Origin: an uncultured Pelagibacteraceae bacterium | GTDB taxonomy: Bacteria > Pseudomonadota > Alphaproteobacteria > Pelagibacterales > Pelagibacteraceae | Length of the DNA: 64,000 nt | Reading direction: 5' to 3' | Assembly (NCBI GenBank): GCA_902589155.1 | Contig: CACIRV010000002.1 | Span: 62,001 to 126,000 of the forward strand | Translations under genes and position numbers: made by a program | Notes under the pieces: model-generated | Seen by the model: the letters and a program-made list of their open reading frames with translations, nothing else | Database searches by the model: none | What the model was told of the DNA's origin: nothing | Shown: in pieces, positions 20,252-30,777 of the stretch | Layout of the letters: each line of letters opens with the position of its first letter | Position numbering within the stretch: the first letter of the stretch is position 1

Positions 20252-21694
20252 ATGAAAATCAATCCAAGCGGTTTTAGAGAGTATGACGCCAGATGGGTCT
20301 TTGAAAAAGACATAGATTTAGAGGGAATCATACATTTAGGAAAGGGTTTAGGAACCCAAGTAATTAAACATACTAAAAATACAAACCCAAGAATAATAGT
20401 GGGTCACGATTATCGTTCATATAGTGAAAAAATCAAAAAGGCACTTATCGATGGTTTAATCTCAACAGGCTGTAATGTTGAAGACATAGGTTTGTCATTA
20501 TCTCCAACAGTTTATTACGCGCAGTTTAATTTAAATTCAGATGCAATAGCCATGGTTACAGCTAGTCATAATGAAAATGGTTGGACAGGTGTAAAAATGG
20601 GTATCAAAAAAGGGTTGACACATGCGCCTGAAGAGATGAATGAGTTAAAAGATATAACACTTAATAAAAAGTTTGTTGAAGGTAAAGGCTCTGTCAAAAA
20701 TATAGAAAATTTCAAAAAAATTTATTCTGAAGATTTAATCAAAAAAAATAAGATCAATAAAAAAATTAAGGCAGTTGTTGCCTGTGGAAATGGTACAGCA
20801 GGAGTTTTCGCTCCTGAAATTTTAAGAAGTATAGGATGTGAAGTTATTGAATTAGATTGTGATTTGGATTGGTCGTTTCCAAAATATAATCCTAATCCTG
20901 AAGATCTTAAAATGCTTAAAGCAATAGCAAAAGCAGTAAAAGATAATAATGCAGATGTCGGTTTTGGTTTTGATGGTGATGGTGACAGATGTGGGGTGAT
21001 AGATGATAAAGGTGATGAAATATATTCAGATAAAATAGGATTATTGATAGCACGAAACTTAGCATCAAAACATCAAAATTCAAAATTCGTTGTTGATGTA
21101 AAATCAACTGGTCTTTACACTAAAGATAAAGTTCTTGTAGAAAATAAGTGTAAAACTATTTACTGGAAGACTGGACACTCACACATTAAAAGAAAAGTTA
21201 ATTTAGAAAAAGCTTTAGCAGGGTTTGAAAAAAGTGGTCATTTCTTTTTCAATCAACCTTTAGGTTATGGATATGATGATGGAATAAATTCAGCAATACA
21301 AGTTTGTCATTTATTAAATAATCTAAATAAGAAAATGAGTGAAATCATAAATGAATTACCTAAAACATATCAATCTCCTACTATGGCACCGTTTTGTAAA
21401 GATGAGGAGAAGTATAAAGTAGTTGAAGAAATGGTTAAAAAAATTGAAGATTTAAAAAAAAAGAATATCAAAATTGATAATCAATCAATCACGGAAGTTT
21501 TAACTGTTAATGGTGTAAGATTTTCTTTAATAGATGGATCCTGGGGCTTAATTAGAGCTTCTTCAAATAAACCATCTTTAGTGGTGGTTACTGAAAGTCC
21601 AACCTCAAATGATAGAAAAAAAAATATTTTTGATTTTATTGATAATTTGTTGCAAAAAACTGGAAAGATTGGAGAATACGATCAAAAAATTTAA
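20252..21694 (+). CDS. manB: Phosphomannomutase/phosphoglucomutase
   Basis: TASHNENGWTGVKMG active-site serine motif, GFGFDGDGDRCGVID metal motif. Confidence 0.9.
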   Translation: MKINPSGFREYDARWVFEKDIDLEGIIHLGKGLGTQVIKHTKNTNPRIIVGHDYRSYSEKIKKALIDGLISTGCNVEDIGLSLSPTVYYAQFNLNSDAIAMVTASHNENGWTGVKMGIKKGLTHAPEEMNELKDITLNKKFVEGKGSVKNIENFKKIYSEDLIKKNKINKKIKAVVACGNGTAGVFAPEILRSIGCEVIELDCDLDWSFPKYNPNPEDLKMLKAIAKAVKDNNADVGFGFDGDGDRCGVIDDKGDEIYSDKIGLLIARNLASKHQNSKFVVDVKSTGLYTKDKVLVENKCKTIYWKTGHSHIKRKVNLEKALAGFEKSGHFFFNQPLGYGYDDGINSAIQVCHLLNNLNKKMSEIINELPKTYQSPTMAPFCKDEEKYKVVEEMVKKIEDLKKKNIKIDNQSITEVLTVNGVRFSLIDGSWGLIRASSNKPSLVVVTESPTSNDRKKNIFDFIDNLLQKTGKIGEYDQKI

Positions 21695-22521
21695 AGTTTA
21701 AAATATTCGTATAAAAATTTAGTTCCTATAATAATTAGAAATAATCCAAAATATTTAGTCATTTTTTTTTTATTGATTCTATGACTAGCTTTAGCTCCTA
21801 GCCTTGCCATAAATGCAGTTATTGGAAAAAATATCAAAAAAGCTGGTATGTTCAAAAATCCAATACTCAAAGGTAAATTTACATTTAAATAGTTACCTGA
21901 AAAAAGAAAACCTATTGTCCCAAATAAAGCTATAATAAAACCTATCGCTGCTGCACTTCCAATAGCCTTATTTATTGGGTAACCAAAAAATTTTAAAATT
22001 GGAACATTCATAACCGCACCACCTATACCCATTGGGGCTGATACAAACCCGGTAATTATTCCAGAAATAATTTTAGCGGGTAAACCCATTTTTATTGAGA
22101 TATCCGACTCTTTTTCTTTCAAAAATAATAAATAGAAAGCAAGAATAAAAACAACAATTGTAAAAAATAATATTAAAGGTTTCGTTTTCAACCCTGCTGC
22201 TAAAATAGTCCCCAGTATAACTCCTATAACAACAAATGCTCCGTAACCTTTAACTACACTGAAATCTACTGCTTTATGTTGGTGGTGAGTTAAAACAGAA
22301 ACGATCGATGTTGGAATAATTATTCCAAATGAAGTTCCTACAGCTAAGTGCATTAAGTATGCAGGTTCTATTCCTGCTAATCCAAAAATATAAAATAAAA
22401 TTGGAACCGTGATTAATCCTCCGCCGATACCAAATAAACCTGCAGCAAAACCCGCAGGAATTGCTGTGATAACCATTATTAAAATTAGATAAAGTGTTTC
22501 AGGTTGAAAAATAATATCCAA
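21691..22521 (-). CDS. TauE/SafE family sulfite/organosulfonate exporter-like membrane protein
   Basis: GFAAGLFGIGGGLITVP and GFVSAPMGIGGAVMNVP duplicated motif, eight hydrophobic segments. Confidence 0.87.
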   Translation of the reverse strand: MDIIFQPETLYLILIMVITAIPAGFAAGLFGIGGGLITVPILFYIFGLAGIEPAYLMHLAVGTSFGIIIPTSIVSVLTHHQHKAVDFSVVKGYGAFVVIGVILGTILAAGLKTKPLILFFTIVVFILAFYLLFLKEKESDISIKMGLPAKIISGIITGFVSAPMGIGGAVMNVPILKFFGYPINKAIGSAAAIGFIIALFGTIGFLFSGNYLNVNLPLSIGFLNIPAFLIFFPITAFMARLGAKASHRINKKKMTKYFGLFLIIIGTKFLYEYFKL

Positions 22522-22523
22522 AA

Positions 22524-23507
22524 TTATCTTTCTAATGATACAGGATTTGTTTTTCTGACCTGGTCCATTATATGATTAACCTTTTGAAGATCTGCATCCC
22601 TAATACACATATTTTTTGAAAGATATTGCTTCCATGTCCTTGATCCGTTTTGTCCATGAAATAAACCTACAGTGTGTCTCATAATATGATTTAATTGTAT
22701 ACCTTTAGCTGTTTCTTCATGTATGTAAGGAATCAATTTTTCCATAACTTCACTTCTTGTAGGAATATTATTATTATTAAAAATATCTCTTTCAATATCA
22801 GCTAAGAAATAAGGTGAATGATAAACAGCCCTGCCGATCATTACACCATCTACTTTCGTCAAGTGAGTTTTGATATCTTCTGTTGATTTAATTCCACCAT
22901 TAATAATAATTTCATCGTTTTTAAAATGTTCTTTAAGTTTATAAACAAACTCATATTTAAGTGGAGGTATATTTAAATTTTCTTTAGGACTTAACTTTTT
23001 TAATAAAGCTTTTCTTGCGTGAATAATAAATTTTTTTGATCCAGCGTCTTTGGTTGTTTGAATAAAAGATTTTAAGAACTCAAAATTTTCAACTTCGTTG
23101 TAACCAATTCTTGTTTTAATTGTTACTGGTAGCTTTGTTGATTTTGCCATGGCTTCAATGCACTTTGCTACAAGATCAGGCTCTTGCATTAAACAAGCGC
23201 CAAATTTATTTTTTTGAACTTTCTTACTTGGGCAACCTAAATTAAAATTAATTTCTTTATATCCATAATCTTCAGCAATATTGCAAGCTTCGACTAATTC
23301 TGAAGGATTAGATCCGCCTATTTGCAAAGTCACAGGATTAGATATTTTTTTAAATGATAAAAGTTTATTTCTATCTCCTTTAATGATTGCATTAGCAACA
23401 ATCATCTCTGAGAAAAGATGAACATTTTTACTAATTAAACTTAAGAAATATATTTCATGCTTATCAGTGCAATCCATCATTGGTGCCACTGAGACAGTCT
23501 TAATCAT
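22524..23507 (-). CDS. dusA: tRNA-dihydrouridine synthase A
   Basis: VAPMMDCTDKHEIYFL, NFNLGCPSKKVQKNKFGACLM, GVMIGRAVYHSPYFLADIE. Confidence 0.92.
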   Translation of the reverse strand: MIKTVSVAPMMDCTDKHEIYFLSLISKNVHLFSEMIVANAIIKGDRNKLLSFKKISNPVTLQIGGSNPSELVEACNIAEDYGYKEINFNLGCPSKKVQKNKFGACLMQEPDLVAKCIEAMAKSTKLPVTIKTRIGYNEVENFEFLKSFIQTTKDAGSKKFIIHARKALLKKLSPKENLNIPPLKYEFVYKLKEHFKNDEIIINGGIKSTEDIKTHLTKVDGVMIGRAVYHSPYFLADIERDIFNNNNIPTRSEVMEKLIPYIHEETAKGIQLNHIMRHTVGLFHGQNGSRTWKQYLSKNMCIRDADLQKVNHIMDQVRKTNPVSLER

Positions 23508-23510
23508 AAT

Positions 23511-24011
23511 TTATTCTGACTTATTGTCTTCTTCTACTGGAGCTTCTTCATTTAATTCAAGAGGAGCTTCTTCTGTCTCTAAGTTTTCTTCTTTAATTTC
23601 TGGCTGTTCTGCTTTTAACTCAGATAAAGCTTCATCTGCTAAACTAGGCTTCTTTACTTCTGGAATTCTTCTGGTTCTTTTTGAAGGCAAAATAGCAACA
23701 CCACTTTTGGAAATTTGACCTTTATAAAGATTTTCAAAATCATCGTTAGTTTCTTCCTCTATCTCTTCTTGTTGCTCAATTTCATCTGGTTCTTTTCTTA
23801 ATCGTTTAATTGCGCTCTCTTCCAGGTCTTTTACTGAAACTTTTCCATCTCCTATCTCTCTTAAAGATATAATCGTTCTTTTGTCATTGTCTTCATCAAC
23901 TAGCATTGGAGCTCCAGCATTCAATTGAGCTGTTCTTTCTTTAGCTAATAAAACTAGATCATATTGATTATCAATTTTTTCTAAACAATCTTCTACGGTA
24001 ATTCTTGCCAT
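23511..24011 (-). CDS. rpoZ: RNA polymerase omega subunit with long acidic C-terminal tail
   Basis: MARITVEDCLEKIDNQYDLVLLAKERTAQLNAGAPMLVDEDNDKRTIISLREI; remaining ~90 aa Glu-rich. Confidence 0.9.
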   Translation of the reverse strand: MARITVEDCLEKIDNQYDLVLLAKERTAQLNAGAPMLVDEDNDKRTIISLREIGDGKVSVKDLEESAIKRLRKEPDEIEQQEEIEEETNDDFENLYKGQISKSGVAILPSKRTRRIPEVKKPSLADEALSELKAEQPEIKEENLETEEAPLELNEEAPVEEDNKSE

Positions 24012-24049
24012 GGTGATGAGTGTATATTCAAATAATCTAAATAAATCAA

Positions 24050-25264
24050 TTATTTTTTGAGCTTAATTGGTTCTAAAGTTTTTCTTATCATTATTAAAAG
24101 AATTAGTGAAATAACGATGTATGTACCTGCAACAAAAGCAATATTTTCAATGGTATAGCCACTATCAATTAATAATCCAAAAATTGCTGTTCCGAATGCC
24201 GTTGAAAAAACCATAAAAGCAGTTGTTAAAGCCTTAATAGAGCCAATAAATTTTACACCATAAATCTCAGCCCAAGTAGAAGAGCCAAGAACGTTTGCTA
24301 GTCCGTTAGAGATACCAATTAAACCTAAAAAAATAAAGGCTGAGATTTCACGTTGGTAATACAACAAGACAAACATGGCCAAAAGCAAAGGAATATTCAT
24401 TAAAGGAATTAACTTTCTGCTCGTAAATTTATCAACTAAAAAACCAGAAAAAAATAAAGTTATTATAGAAGCTATGGAATAAACCATAAAAGCTTTAGGT
24501 ATAGTGTAGATACTCCACATTTTTGACTCAGAAATATAGGATTGATATACGAATACACCTGTAGCTATCCAAGGCATAGCTAACATATTTAATGAAACAA
24601 TATAAAATCTATAATCTTTGATTACTTCTCTTCTACTCCAACTTTTAATTTTGACTTTTTTAACAAAACTTTGATCTTTTTCTCTAGAGTCGAGTTTAAT
24701 ATGTCTAATTGTATTTAAAACTACGAGAGGTAAAAATAAAATTATTAATATTGCAATCCCTTGCCAAACAGTCCTCCAAGAATAAATTACAAATAAATAA
24801 GTTATTAATACTGGTAAAATAAATTCTGCAGATGATAAACCAAACCAGATTGTGCTGAGTGCTTTTCCTCTTGATCTTTCAAAAAATCTTGAGATTGTAG
24901 TTGTAGAGGCATGACTCATTAAACCTTGACCAGAAAACCTCATTAAAAATATTCCAGCTGCTAATAAATAGATGCTGTTTATAAGAGAAAAAAATATAGA
25001 TGATAAAAATAATAACAAAATAACAAAAAAAGAATAATAAATTATTTGATAATCATCAATTTTTTTACCAACCCAAATTAATAAAAGACTAGAAAAAATT
25101 GTTGCTGTTGCATAAATATTTCCAAATTGGCCGTGGGTGATACCTAATTCATTTCTAATTGGTGCGTTAAACAATCCCAGAAAAAAGCTCTGTCCAAAAC
25201 TAGAAAAAAATGTAAATATAAATCCAAATATAATTACTTTTTTATTTAATGAGAGGTTAATCAT
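24050..25264 (-). CDS. Major facilitator superfamily transporter
   Basis: ~12 hydrophobic helices, MFS-type WVGKKIDDY loop after TM2. Confidence 0.85.
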   Translation of the reverse strand: MINLSLNKKVIIFGFIFTFFSSFGQSFFLGLFNAPIRNELGITHGQFGNIYATATIFSSLLLIWVGKKIDDYQIIYYSFFVILLLFLSSIFFSLINSIYLLAAGIFLMRFSGQGLMSHASTTTISRFFERSRGKALSTIWFGLSSAEFILPVLITYLFVIYSWRTVWQGIAILIILFLPLVVLNTIRHIKLDSREKDQSFVKKVKIKSWSRREVIKDYRFYIVSLNMLAMPWIATGVFVYQSYISESKMWSIYTIPKAFMVYSIASIITLFFSGFLVDKFTSRKLIPLMNIPLLLAMFVLLYYQREISAFIFLGLIGISNGLANVLGSSTWAEIYGVKFIGSIKALTTAFMVFSTAFGTAIFGLLIDSGYTIENIAFVAGTYIVISLILLIMIRKTLEPIKLKK

Positions 25265-25266
25265 TT

Positions 25267-26136
25267 ATGACTTGTAAAGTTGCTTTCATAGGTTTGGGTG
25301 TTATGGGTTACCCTATGGCAGGTTATATATCAAAAGCAGGTCATGATGTAACTGTTTATAATCGTACGAAAGCTAAAGCAGAAAAATGGACTAAAGAATA
25401 TAAAGGTAAAATAGCTGATACACCCGCAGATGCTGCAAAAGATTGTGATTTTATATTTACATGTGTTGGGAATGATAACGATCTAAGAGAAGTGACACTT
25501 GGTAATAAAGGGCTATTCAATACAGCTAAAAAAGATTCGATCTATATAGATAATACAACAGCATCAGCAAATATAGCTAGAGAACTTTATAAAGAGGCAA
25601 AATCAAAAAGTTTTGATTTCTTAGACGCCCCAATTTCAGGCGGGCAAGCTGGCGCTGAAGGTGGAACTTTAACAGTTATGGTTGGTGGAGACGAAGCTCC
25701 ATTTAAGAAAGCCGAGCCAGTAATAGACAGTTATAGTAAAAAAATTAAATTACTTGGGCCTTCTGGAAGTGGGCAGTTAACTAAAATGGTCAATCAGATT
25801 TGTATTGCTGGTTTAGTTCAAGGTTTGTCTGAAGCAATAAATTTTGGAATGAATGCTGGATTAAATATGCATGATGTTATCGAAGTAATATCAAAAGGAG
25901 CTGCTCAATCTTGGCAAATGGATAATAGACACAAGACAATGATTGAAGATAAGTTTGATTATGGTTTTGCAGTTGATTGGATGAGAAAAGATTTAAAGAT
26001 AGCAATGGACGAAGCGAAAAAGAATAACTCTCCTCTTCCAATTACAAAATTAATAGATGAATATTATGCTGAAGTACAAAAGATGGGTGGTCAAAGATGG
26101 GATACTTCTAGCTTAATCAAAAGATTTAGAAAATAG
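25267..26136 (+). CDS. 3-hydroxyisobutyrate dehydrogenase family oxidoreductase
   Basis: AFIGLGVMGYPMAGYISKAGHDVTVYNRT, DAPISGGQAGAEGGTLTVMVGG, GSGQLTKMVNQI. Confidence 0.9.
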   Translation: MTCKVAFIGLGVMGYPMAGYISKAGHDVTVYNRTKAKAEKWTKEYKGKIADTPADAAKDCDFIFTCVGNDNDLREVTLGNKGLFNTAKKDSIYIDNTTASANIARELYKEAKSKSFDFLDAPISGGQAGAEGGTLTVMVGGDEAPFKKAEPVIDSYSKKIKLLGPSGSGQLTKMVNQICIAGLVQGLSEAINFGMNAGLNMHDVIEVISKGAAQSWQMDNRHKTMIEDKFDYGFAVDWMRKDLKIAMDEAKKNNSPLPITKLIDEYYAEVQKMGGQRWDTSSLIKRFRK

Positions 26137-26139
26137 AGT

Positions 26140-26739
26140 ATGCAACCAGCGTACTACGAAAATTTTGAGGAAATTCAAAAAAAGTTGTGGTCCATGTTGG
26201 ATGACGCTGTGATAAATAGAAGTTCACCTTTTAGGATACCAGTTTTCATTTGTGCTGATCAAAATAATATCGATGGGAGAATAGTAGTTTTAAGAAAGTC
26301 AGATAAAGAAAATAATGTATTACAATTTCATACTGATCTTAGATCTCCGAAAGTAGATATTCTTAAGAAAAATAATAATGCCTCTTTAGTTTTTTACGAC
26401 AAAGAGGAAAAGATTCAATTAAGAGTAAAAGTCACTTGCGAAATTAATAATAAAAATTCAATAACTGAGGAAGCCTGGAAAAAAACTCAACATATCAGCA
26501 GACGATGTTATCTTACAGATAGTGCTCCTAGCTCTTTATCAGATAATCCTACATCTGGTATGATTTCAAAATTAGAGGATTTTGATTATACGATGGAGCA
26601 AAGTGAAAAAGGTTATGAAAATTTTACGGTTATTAAATGTAATATTAAATCTATTGAATGGCTATACTTAGCTGCTAAAGGTCATCGAAGAGCTATTTTT
26701 AATTTTGAAAATAAAAAGAATAATTGGTTAGTTCCTTAA
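26140..26739 (+). CDS. Pyridoxamine 5'-phosphate oxidase-like FMN-binding protein
   Basis: RIVVLRKSDKENNVLQFHTDLRSPKVDIL and C-terminal IEWLYLAAKGHRRAIF pattern. Confidence 0.75.
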   Translation: MQPAYYENFEEIQKKLWSMLDDAVINRSSPFRIPVFICADQNNIDGRIVVLRKSDKENNVLQFHTDLRSPKVDILKKNNNASLVFYDKEEKIQLRVKVTCEINNKNSITEEAWKKTQHISRRCYLTDSAPSSLSDNPTSGMISKLEDFDYTMEQSEKGYENFTVIKCNIKSIEWLYLAAKGHRRAIFNFENKKNNWLVP

Positions 26740-26741
26740 AC

Positions 26742-27605
26742 TTATTCTTTCCATTTTTTAAACCACTCTAGTTTAGCATTAGGATACACACCAAATGTAC
26801 ACCATTCATTTTTTCTACCTTTAAGTAATTTTTTGTGAGTATACCTTGCTGGTATTTCAAAATTTCCAGGAGGATAACCTCTTACTTTCTGTGATAAAGC
26901 ACAGGCTATTGGTAATGGATCAAATGGATTATCTGATGTCGGAGTTAAATAAACTGAGTCTTTCAAATCAGGACAAGTCGGATCCCCATGATTGTAAATT
27001 GCTTTTCCTAACTTTTTTTGAAGATCTGGTCCAAGTATACCGCTTCCCAAATGTGCTCCTCTTTGTTGTCCTTTGCTGCACGGCATAGCAAATCCTAAAC
27101 CATGTAATAGTTCATGAACTGAAATTTTATCTATCTGGCCTGATGCTTTGCCTATAAATATATAACCATGATGTGGACCCATTTGTCCTCCATCACCACT
27201 AGACGCATCTGTAAATGATAAATATAATTTTTTTGGATTATTAAAACCAATCTTTTGGAGATAGTAATCTGGATAGTTCACGTTCCATCCACCCCTCCTA
27301 GCTTTTCGGTCCATTCTTGCAAATGATATGTCTAGTTTTCCATCTTTTCTTCTGTCTAATTTAAATCTCTGTTTGTTTCCTGTTAATTCAAAAAATAAAT
27401 CATCAGTTTTTTTTACTTGTTTTTCAATCCAACCGTTTATATCTCTTTCTTTGTCCTTGGTATTTTTGGCTAAAAAATAAATAAAATGAATCTGATAATC
27501 ATCGTTTACATCTGGTTGATCTTTAAAAAATCTTCCAGGTTTTTCATCTGCTAATAATGAAAAGCTAAAAAAGGTTAAGAGTAATGTTAATAATATTTTT
27601 TTCAT
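26742..27605 (-). CDS. Secreted protein with HExxH motif, uncharacterised putative metallopeptidase
   Basis: Signal peptide MKKILLTLLLTFFSFSLLA; KISVHELLHGLGFAMPCSKGQQ. Confidence 0.6.
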   Translation of the reverse strand: MKKILLTLLLTFFSFSLLADEKPGRFFKDQPDVNDDYQIHFIYFLAKNTKDKERDINGWIEKQVKKTDDLFFELTGNKQRFKLDRRKDGKLDISFARMDRKARRGGWNVNYPDYYLQKIGFNNPKKLYLSFTDASSGDGGQMGPHHGYIFIGKASGQIDKISVHELLHGLGFAMPCSKGQQRGAHLGSGILGPDLQKKLGKAIYNHGDPTCPDLKDSVYLTPTSDNPFDPLPIACALSQKVRGYPPGNFEIPARYTHKKLLKGRKNEWCTFGVYPNAKLEWFKKWKE

Positions 27606-27609
27606 AAAA

Positions 27610-28113
27610 TTATTTCTTATACTTCTTGTAATTTGCTACATAATGTTCTGCGTTTTCTTTAATGCTTTTTATCTCTTCATCTGTAACTTGTCTTACAATC
27701 TTTCCAGGACTACCGAGAACTAAAGATCTTTCTGGGATTACTTTATTTTCTGTTACAAGAGCATTTGCGCCTATAATAGAATTTTTTCCTATCTTAGCTT
27801 TATTTAAAATAGTGCTTCCTATGCCTATTAAACAATCGTCTTCAATTATACATCCATGAAGCATTACTAAATGACCAATTGTAACATTCTTACCGATAAT
27901 AGCAGGACAACCAGGATCGGTATGTATTACACTGCCATCTTGAACATTTGAACCTTCCCCAATGGTAATAGGTTCTACATCCCCTCTTAATGTTACATTA
28001 AACCAAATATTCGAATCCTTTTTTAATTCAACCTTGCCAATAAGCACAGCATTAGATGCAGCCCAACTATTTGGATCCATTTTTGGTGTTTGGCCTTCAA
28101 AATCGTAAATCAT
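27610..28113 (-). CDS. Gamma-carbonic anhydrase-like hexapeptide repeat protein
   Basis: NVTLRGDVEPITIGEGSNVQDGSVIHTDPGCPAIIGKNVTIGHLVMLHGCII. Confidence 0.88.
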   Translation of the reverse strand: MIYDFEGQTPKMDPNSWAASNAVLIGKVELKKDSNIWFNVTLRGDVEPITIGEGSNVQDGSVIHTDPGCPAIIGKNVTIGHLVMLHGCIIEDDCLIGIGSTILNKAKIGKNSIIGANALVTENKVIPERSLVLGSPGKIVRQVTDEEIKSIKENAEHYVANYKKYKK

Positions 28114-28154
28114 AAATTTGCTGTATAATTAATATATAACTCTTATAATATATT

Positions 28155-28712
28155 ATGGCTTTAACAAAAACACCAATTTGTGACTTCGGTAAAAAAGCTC
28201 AAAACTTTAAGCTCCAGTCTATAAATGGTAAATCAGTCTCTTTGGAGGATATAAGAGGAAAAAACGGAACCTTAATAATGTTTATTTGCAATCATTGTCC
28301 TTACGTTAAAGCTATCATTAAAGATTTAGTTGAAGATTGTAAAAAATTGAAATTGGAGGGAATTAATTCTGTAGCTATTATGTCAAATGATACAAAGAAC
28401 TACCCCGAGGACTCTTTTGACAAAATGATAGAATTTGCAAAAGATAATAAATTTGGTGACTTAAATTATCTAATTGATGAAACTCAAGAAGTGGCAAAAA
28501 AATATGGAGCAGTATGTACTCCAGACTTTTTTGGATACAATAAGAATTTAGAGCTTCAATACAGGGGTAGAATTAGAGAGCTAAAAGATTTAAAACCAGT
28601 AAGAAGTGGAGATAGCGATTTGAAATTAGCTATGAGGATGATTGGAAAGACTCAAAATGGTCCTGTGGAACAAATTCCAAGTATGGGATGTAATATTAAG
28701 TGGTTTAATTAA
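28155..28712 (+). CDS. Thioredoxin-like (AhpC/TSA/Redoxin) protein
   Basis: FNLQSINGKSVSLEDIRGKNG-type start, FICNHCPYVKAI, VCTPDFFGYN. Confidence 0.82.
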   Translation: MALTKTPICDFGKKAQNFKLQSINGKSVSLEDIRGKNGTLIMFICNHCPYVKAIIKDLVEDCKKLKLEGINSVAIMSNDTKNYPEDSFDKMIEFAKDNKFGDLNYLIDETQEVAKKYGAVCTPDFFGYNKNLELQYRGRIRELKDLKPVRSGDSDLKLAMRMIGKTQNGPVEQIPSMGCNIKWFN

Positions 28713-29803
28713 TGTTTTTAATTTCGACTAGAAACTTTCCTCCTGATGTTGGTGGAATTCAAAACTTAATGGAAGGCTTATCTAATGCCCTCCTTAATCA
28801 TGGTCCTGTAAAAGTTTTTGCTGATAATTTTGAAAATTCAGAAAGTTACGATCAAACTTCTAAATTAAATATACAAAGAATTTCAGGTTTTAAAATTTTT
28901 AAGAAATATAGAAAAGCTAATCTAGTTAAAGAATTTATAAAAAATAATGATTTAAGAGCAGCTTTTTTCGATCACTGGAAAAGTATTGAAAATTTAGATT
29001 CAGTTGTTTTAAAAAAAACAAAAACTTTTTGCTTAATACATTCTAAAGAAATTAACCACCCACTAGGTTCTTCTTTAAATAAAAGAATGCTAAGTTCCTT
29101 AAATAAAGCAAATTTTGTAATTGCAAATTCAAATTTTACAAAACAATTAGTTATAAAATTAGGTTTCGAAAATAAAAATATAAAAGTTATCAATCCTGGT
29201 TGTAATTATCCAATTAAAGTAAGTAAAGAAGGTAAAAAATTTGCAGAAACAATTTATGGTAATACTTTTCCAAAATTAATAACAATATCTAGATTAGACG
29301 CAAGAAAAAGCCACCAAAATATTTTAATGACTATTAAAAATCTTTTACCTAAATTTCCAAATTTAAAATATGTTTCTGTTGGTACTGGTGATGAAAGAGA
29401 TAATCTAGAAAAACTAAAAAAAGAATTGGGATTAAACGATGAAGTAACTTTTATTTACAAATCTAGTGAACAAGAAAAAATAGGTTTGCTAGAAAAATCA
29501 GATATTCTTGTAATGCCTTCTGTAATTTATAAAAAATCAGTAGAGGGCTTTGGAATTACTTTTATCGAAGCTGCCTCTTACGGCAAACCATCCATCGGTG
29601 GAATATTTGGTGGAGAAGCTGATGCAATACTGGAAGGGGAAACTGGTTATCTTTGTGATGGGAATGACTTAAATGCTTTATATGAAACATTATTAAAGAC
29701 CCTAAATAATGATCAATACAAGAAATTAGGGGTTAATGCTTTAGAGTTTTCGAAAAATTTTAATTGGGATAAAATTGTTAAAAAATATATAGAATTAATT
29801 TAA
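28712..29803 (+). CDS. Glycosyltransferase family 4-like
   Basis: PPDVGGIQNLMEGLSNAL, SRLDARKSHQNIL, EGFGITFIEAASYGKPSIGG. Confidence 0.87.
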   Translation: MFLISTRNFPPDVGGIQNLMEGLSNALLNHGPVKVFADNFENSESYDQTSKLNIQRISGFKIFKKYRKANLVKEFIKNNDLRAAFFDHWKSIENLDSVVLKKTKTFCLIHSKEINHPLGSSLNKRMLSSLNKANFVIANSNFTKQLVIKLGFENKNIKVINPGCNYPIKVSKEGKKFAETIYGNTFPKLITISRLDARKSHQNILMTIKNLLPKFPNLKYVSVGTGDERDNLEKLKKELGLNDEVTFIYKSSEQEKIGLLEKSDILVMPSVIYKKSVEGFGITFIEAASYGKPSIGGIFGGEADAILEGETGYLCDGNDLNALYETLLKTLNNDQYKKLGVNALEFSKNFNWDKIVKKYIELI

Positions 29804-30727
29804 ATGCATTTTTATTTCTCCCATGACTGTATCGACATTTAATTCAGCTAAATTTTTTACAGTGATTGCTTTAAAATTAGAATTTTCAATACTAACTTTT
29901 GCTGCTGAAGTATGACTTCCAAAAAGGACTAAACCTTTTTTTTTTAAATGAGACGCGATGTGCGCTGGGCCCGTATCGTTGGCAATAATAAATTTTGCAT
30001 CATTTATCAATGAAATTAACATTTTAATACTGATAGATTCTCCGTTATGCATCACAACTTTTGCATTTAATTGATTAGCTTCTTCAAACTCACCTGGGCC
30101 AGGAGCAATTAAAACTGAATAGTTATTTTTATATTCTCTTCTTATTTTTGAAATCAAGTCTTTAAAAAAGGGCCACTTTTTATTTTGATGTTTTTTTGAG
30201 CAAAAAGGAAAAATTAAAATATAGTCTCTGTTCGTATACTGATCTGTTAATTTTGATAAATCTTCATTTGCCCAATTTAAATCAACGTTTTTAACGTATT
30301 TAGTAGGTATATTGTTTTTAGTTAATTGTAACTCCATTCGATCCAGCACTGGATAATTATCAAAATCTTTCTTGGTTTGTCCTGGTTCTAAAGTATTTGC
30401 AGATGAAGACCATTCTGCTTTATCTAAGATAAAATTTTTATAAAATTTTGTTCTTCTCGAATTTTGTAAATCAAAAACTTTACCAAAATTATATTTAGAT
30501 AATAATTTTTTTAATCTATATAAGAAAAATAAATTCCAACGTGGTAATCTTTTATCAGTAATTACTCCATCTATATAAGGACATTCTGACATAAATAATG
30601 AGTAAGGTGCTGAGGTCAGCAAGAAAACTTTTCTATTGGGGTAAAATTCTTTAATATCTTTAATAGCCCCGTTAGCTTGTATCAGATCTCCCAGAGAACC
30701 ATGTTTAATTATTAATATATTTGACAT
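29795..30727 (-). CDS. Glycosyltransferase family 9 (heptosyltransferase-like)
   Basis: NILIIKHGSLGDLIQANGAI, FIIANDTGPAHIASHLKKKGLVLFG. Confidence 0.87.
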   Translation of the reverse strand: MSNILIIKHGSLGDLIQANGAIKDIKEFYPNRKVFLLTSAPYSLFMSECPYIDGVITDKRLPRWNLFFLYRLKKLLSKYNFGKVFDLQNSRRTKFYKNFILDKAEWSSSANTLEPGQTKKDFDNYPVLDRMELQLTKNNIPTKYVKNVDLNWANEDLSKLTDQYTNRDYILIFPFCSKKHQNKKWPFFKDLISKIRREYKNNYSVLIAPGPGEFEEANQLNAKVVMHNGESISIKMLISLINDAKFIIANDTGPAHIASHLKKKGLVLFGSHTSAAKVSIENSNFKAITVKNLAELNVDTVMGEIKMHLN

Positions 30728-30777
30728 TATTTAATCTGCGTATATTTATTGTTCTATTATAGTCAAAAAACATTAAT

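Noticed and set aside
20916-21107. 63-aa ORF with HHHHQNQNRHLHYYLLLLLLLL composition
   Set aside because: Antisense to the phosphomannomutase gene; low complexity reflects complement of Asp/Gly/Lys codons
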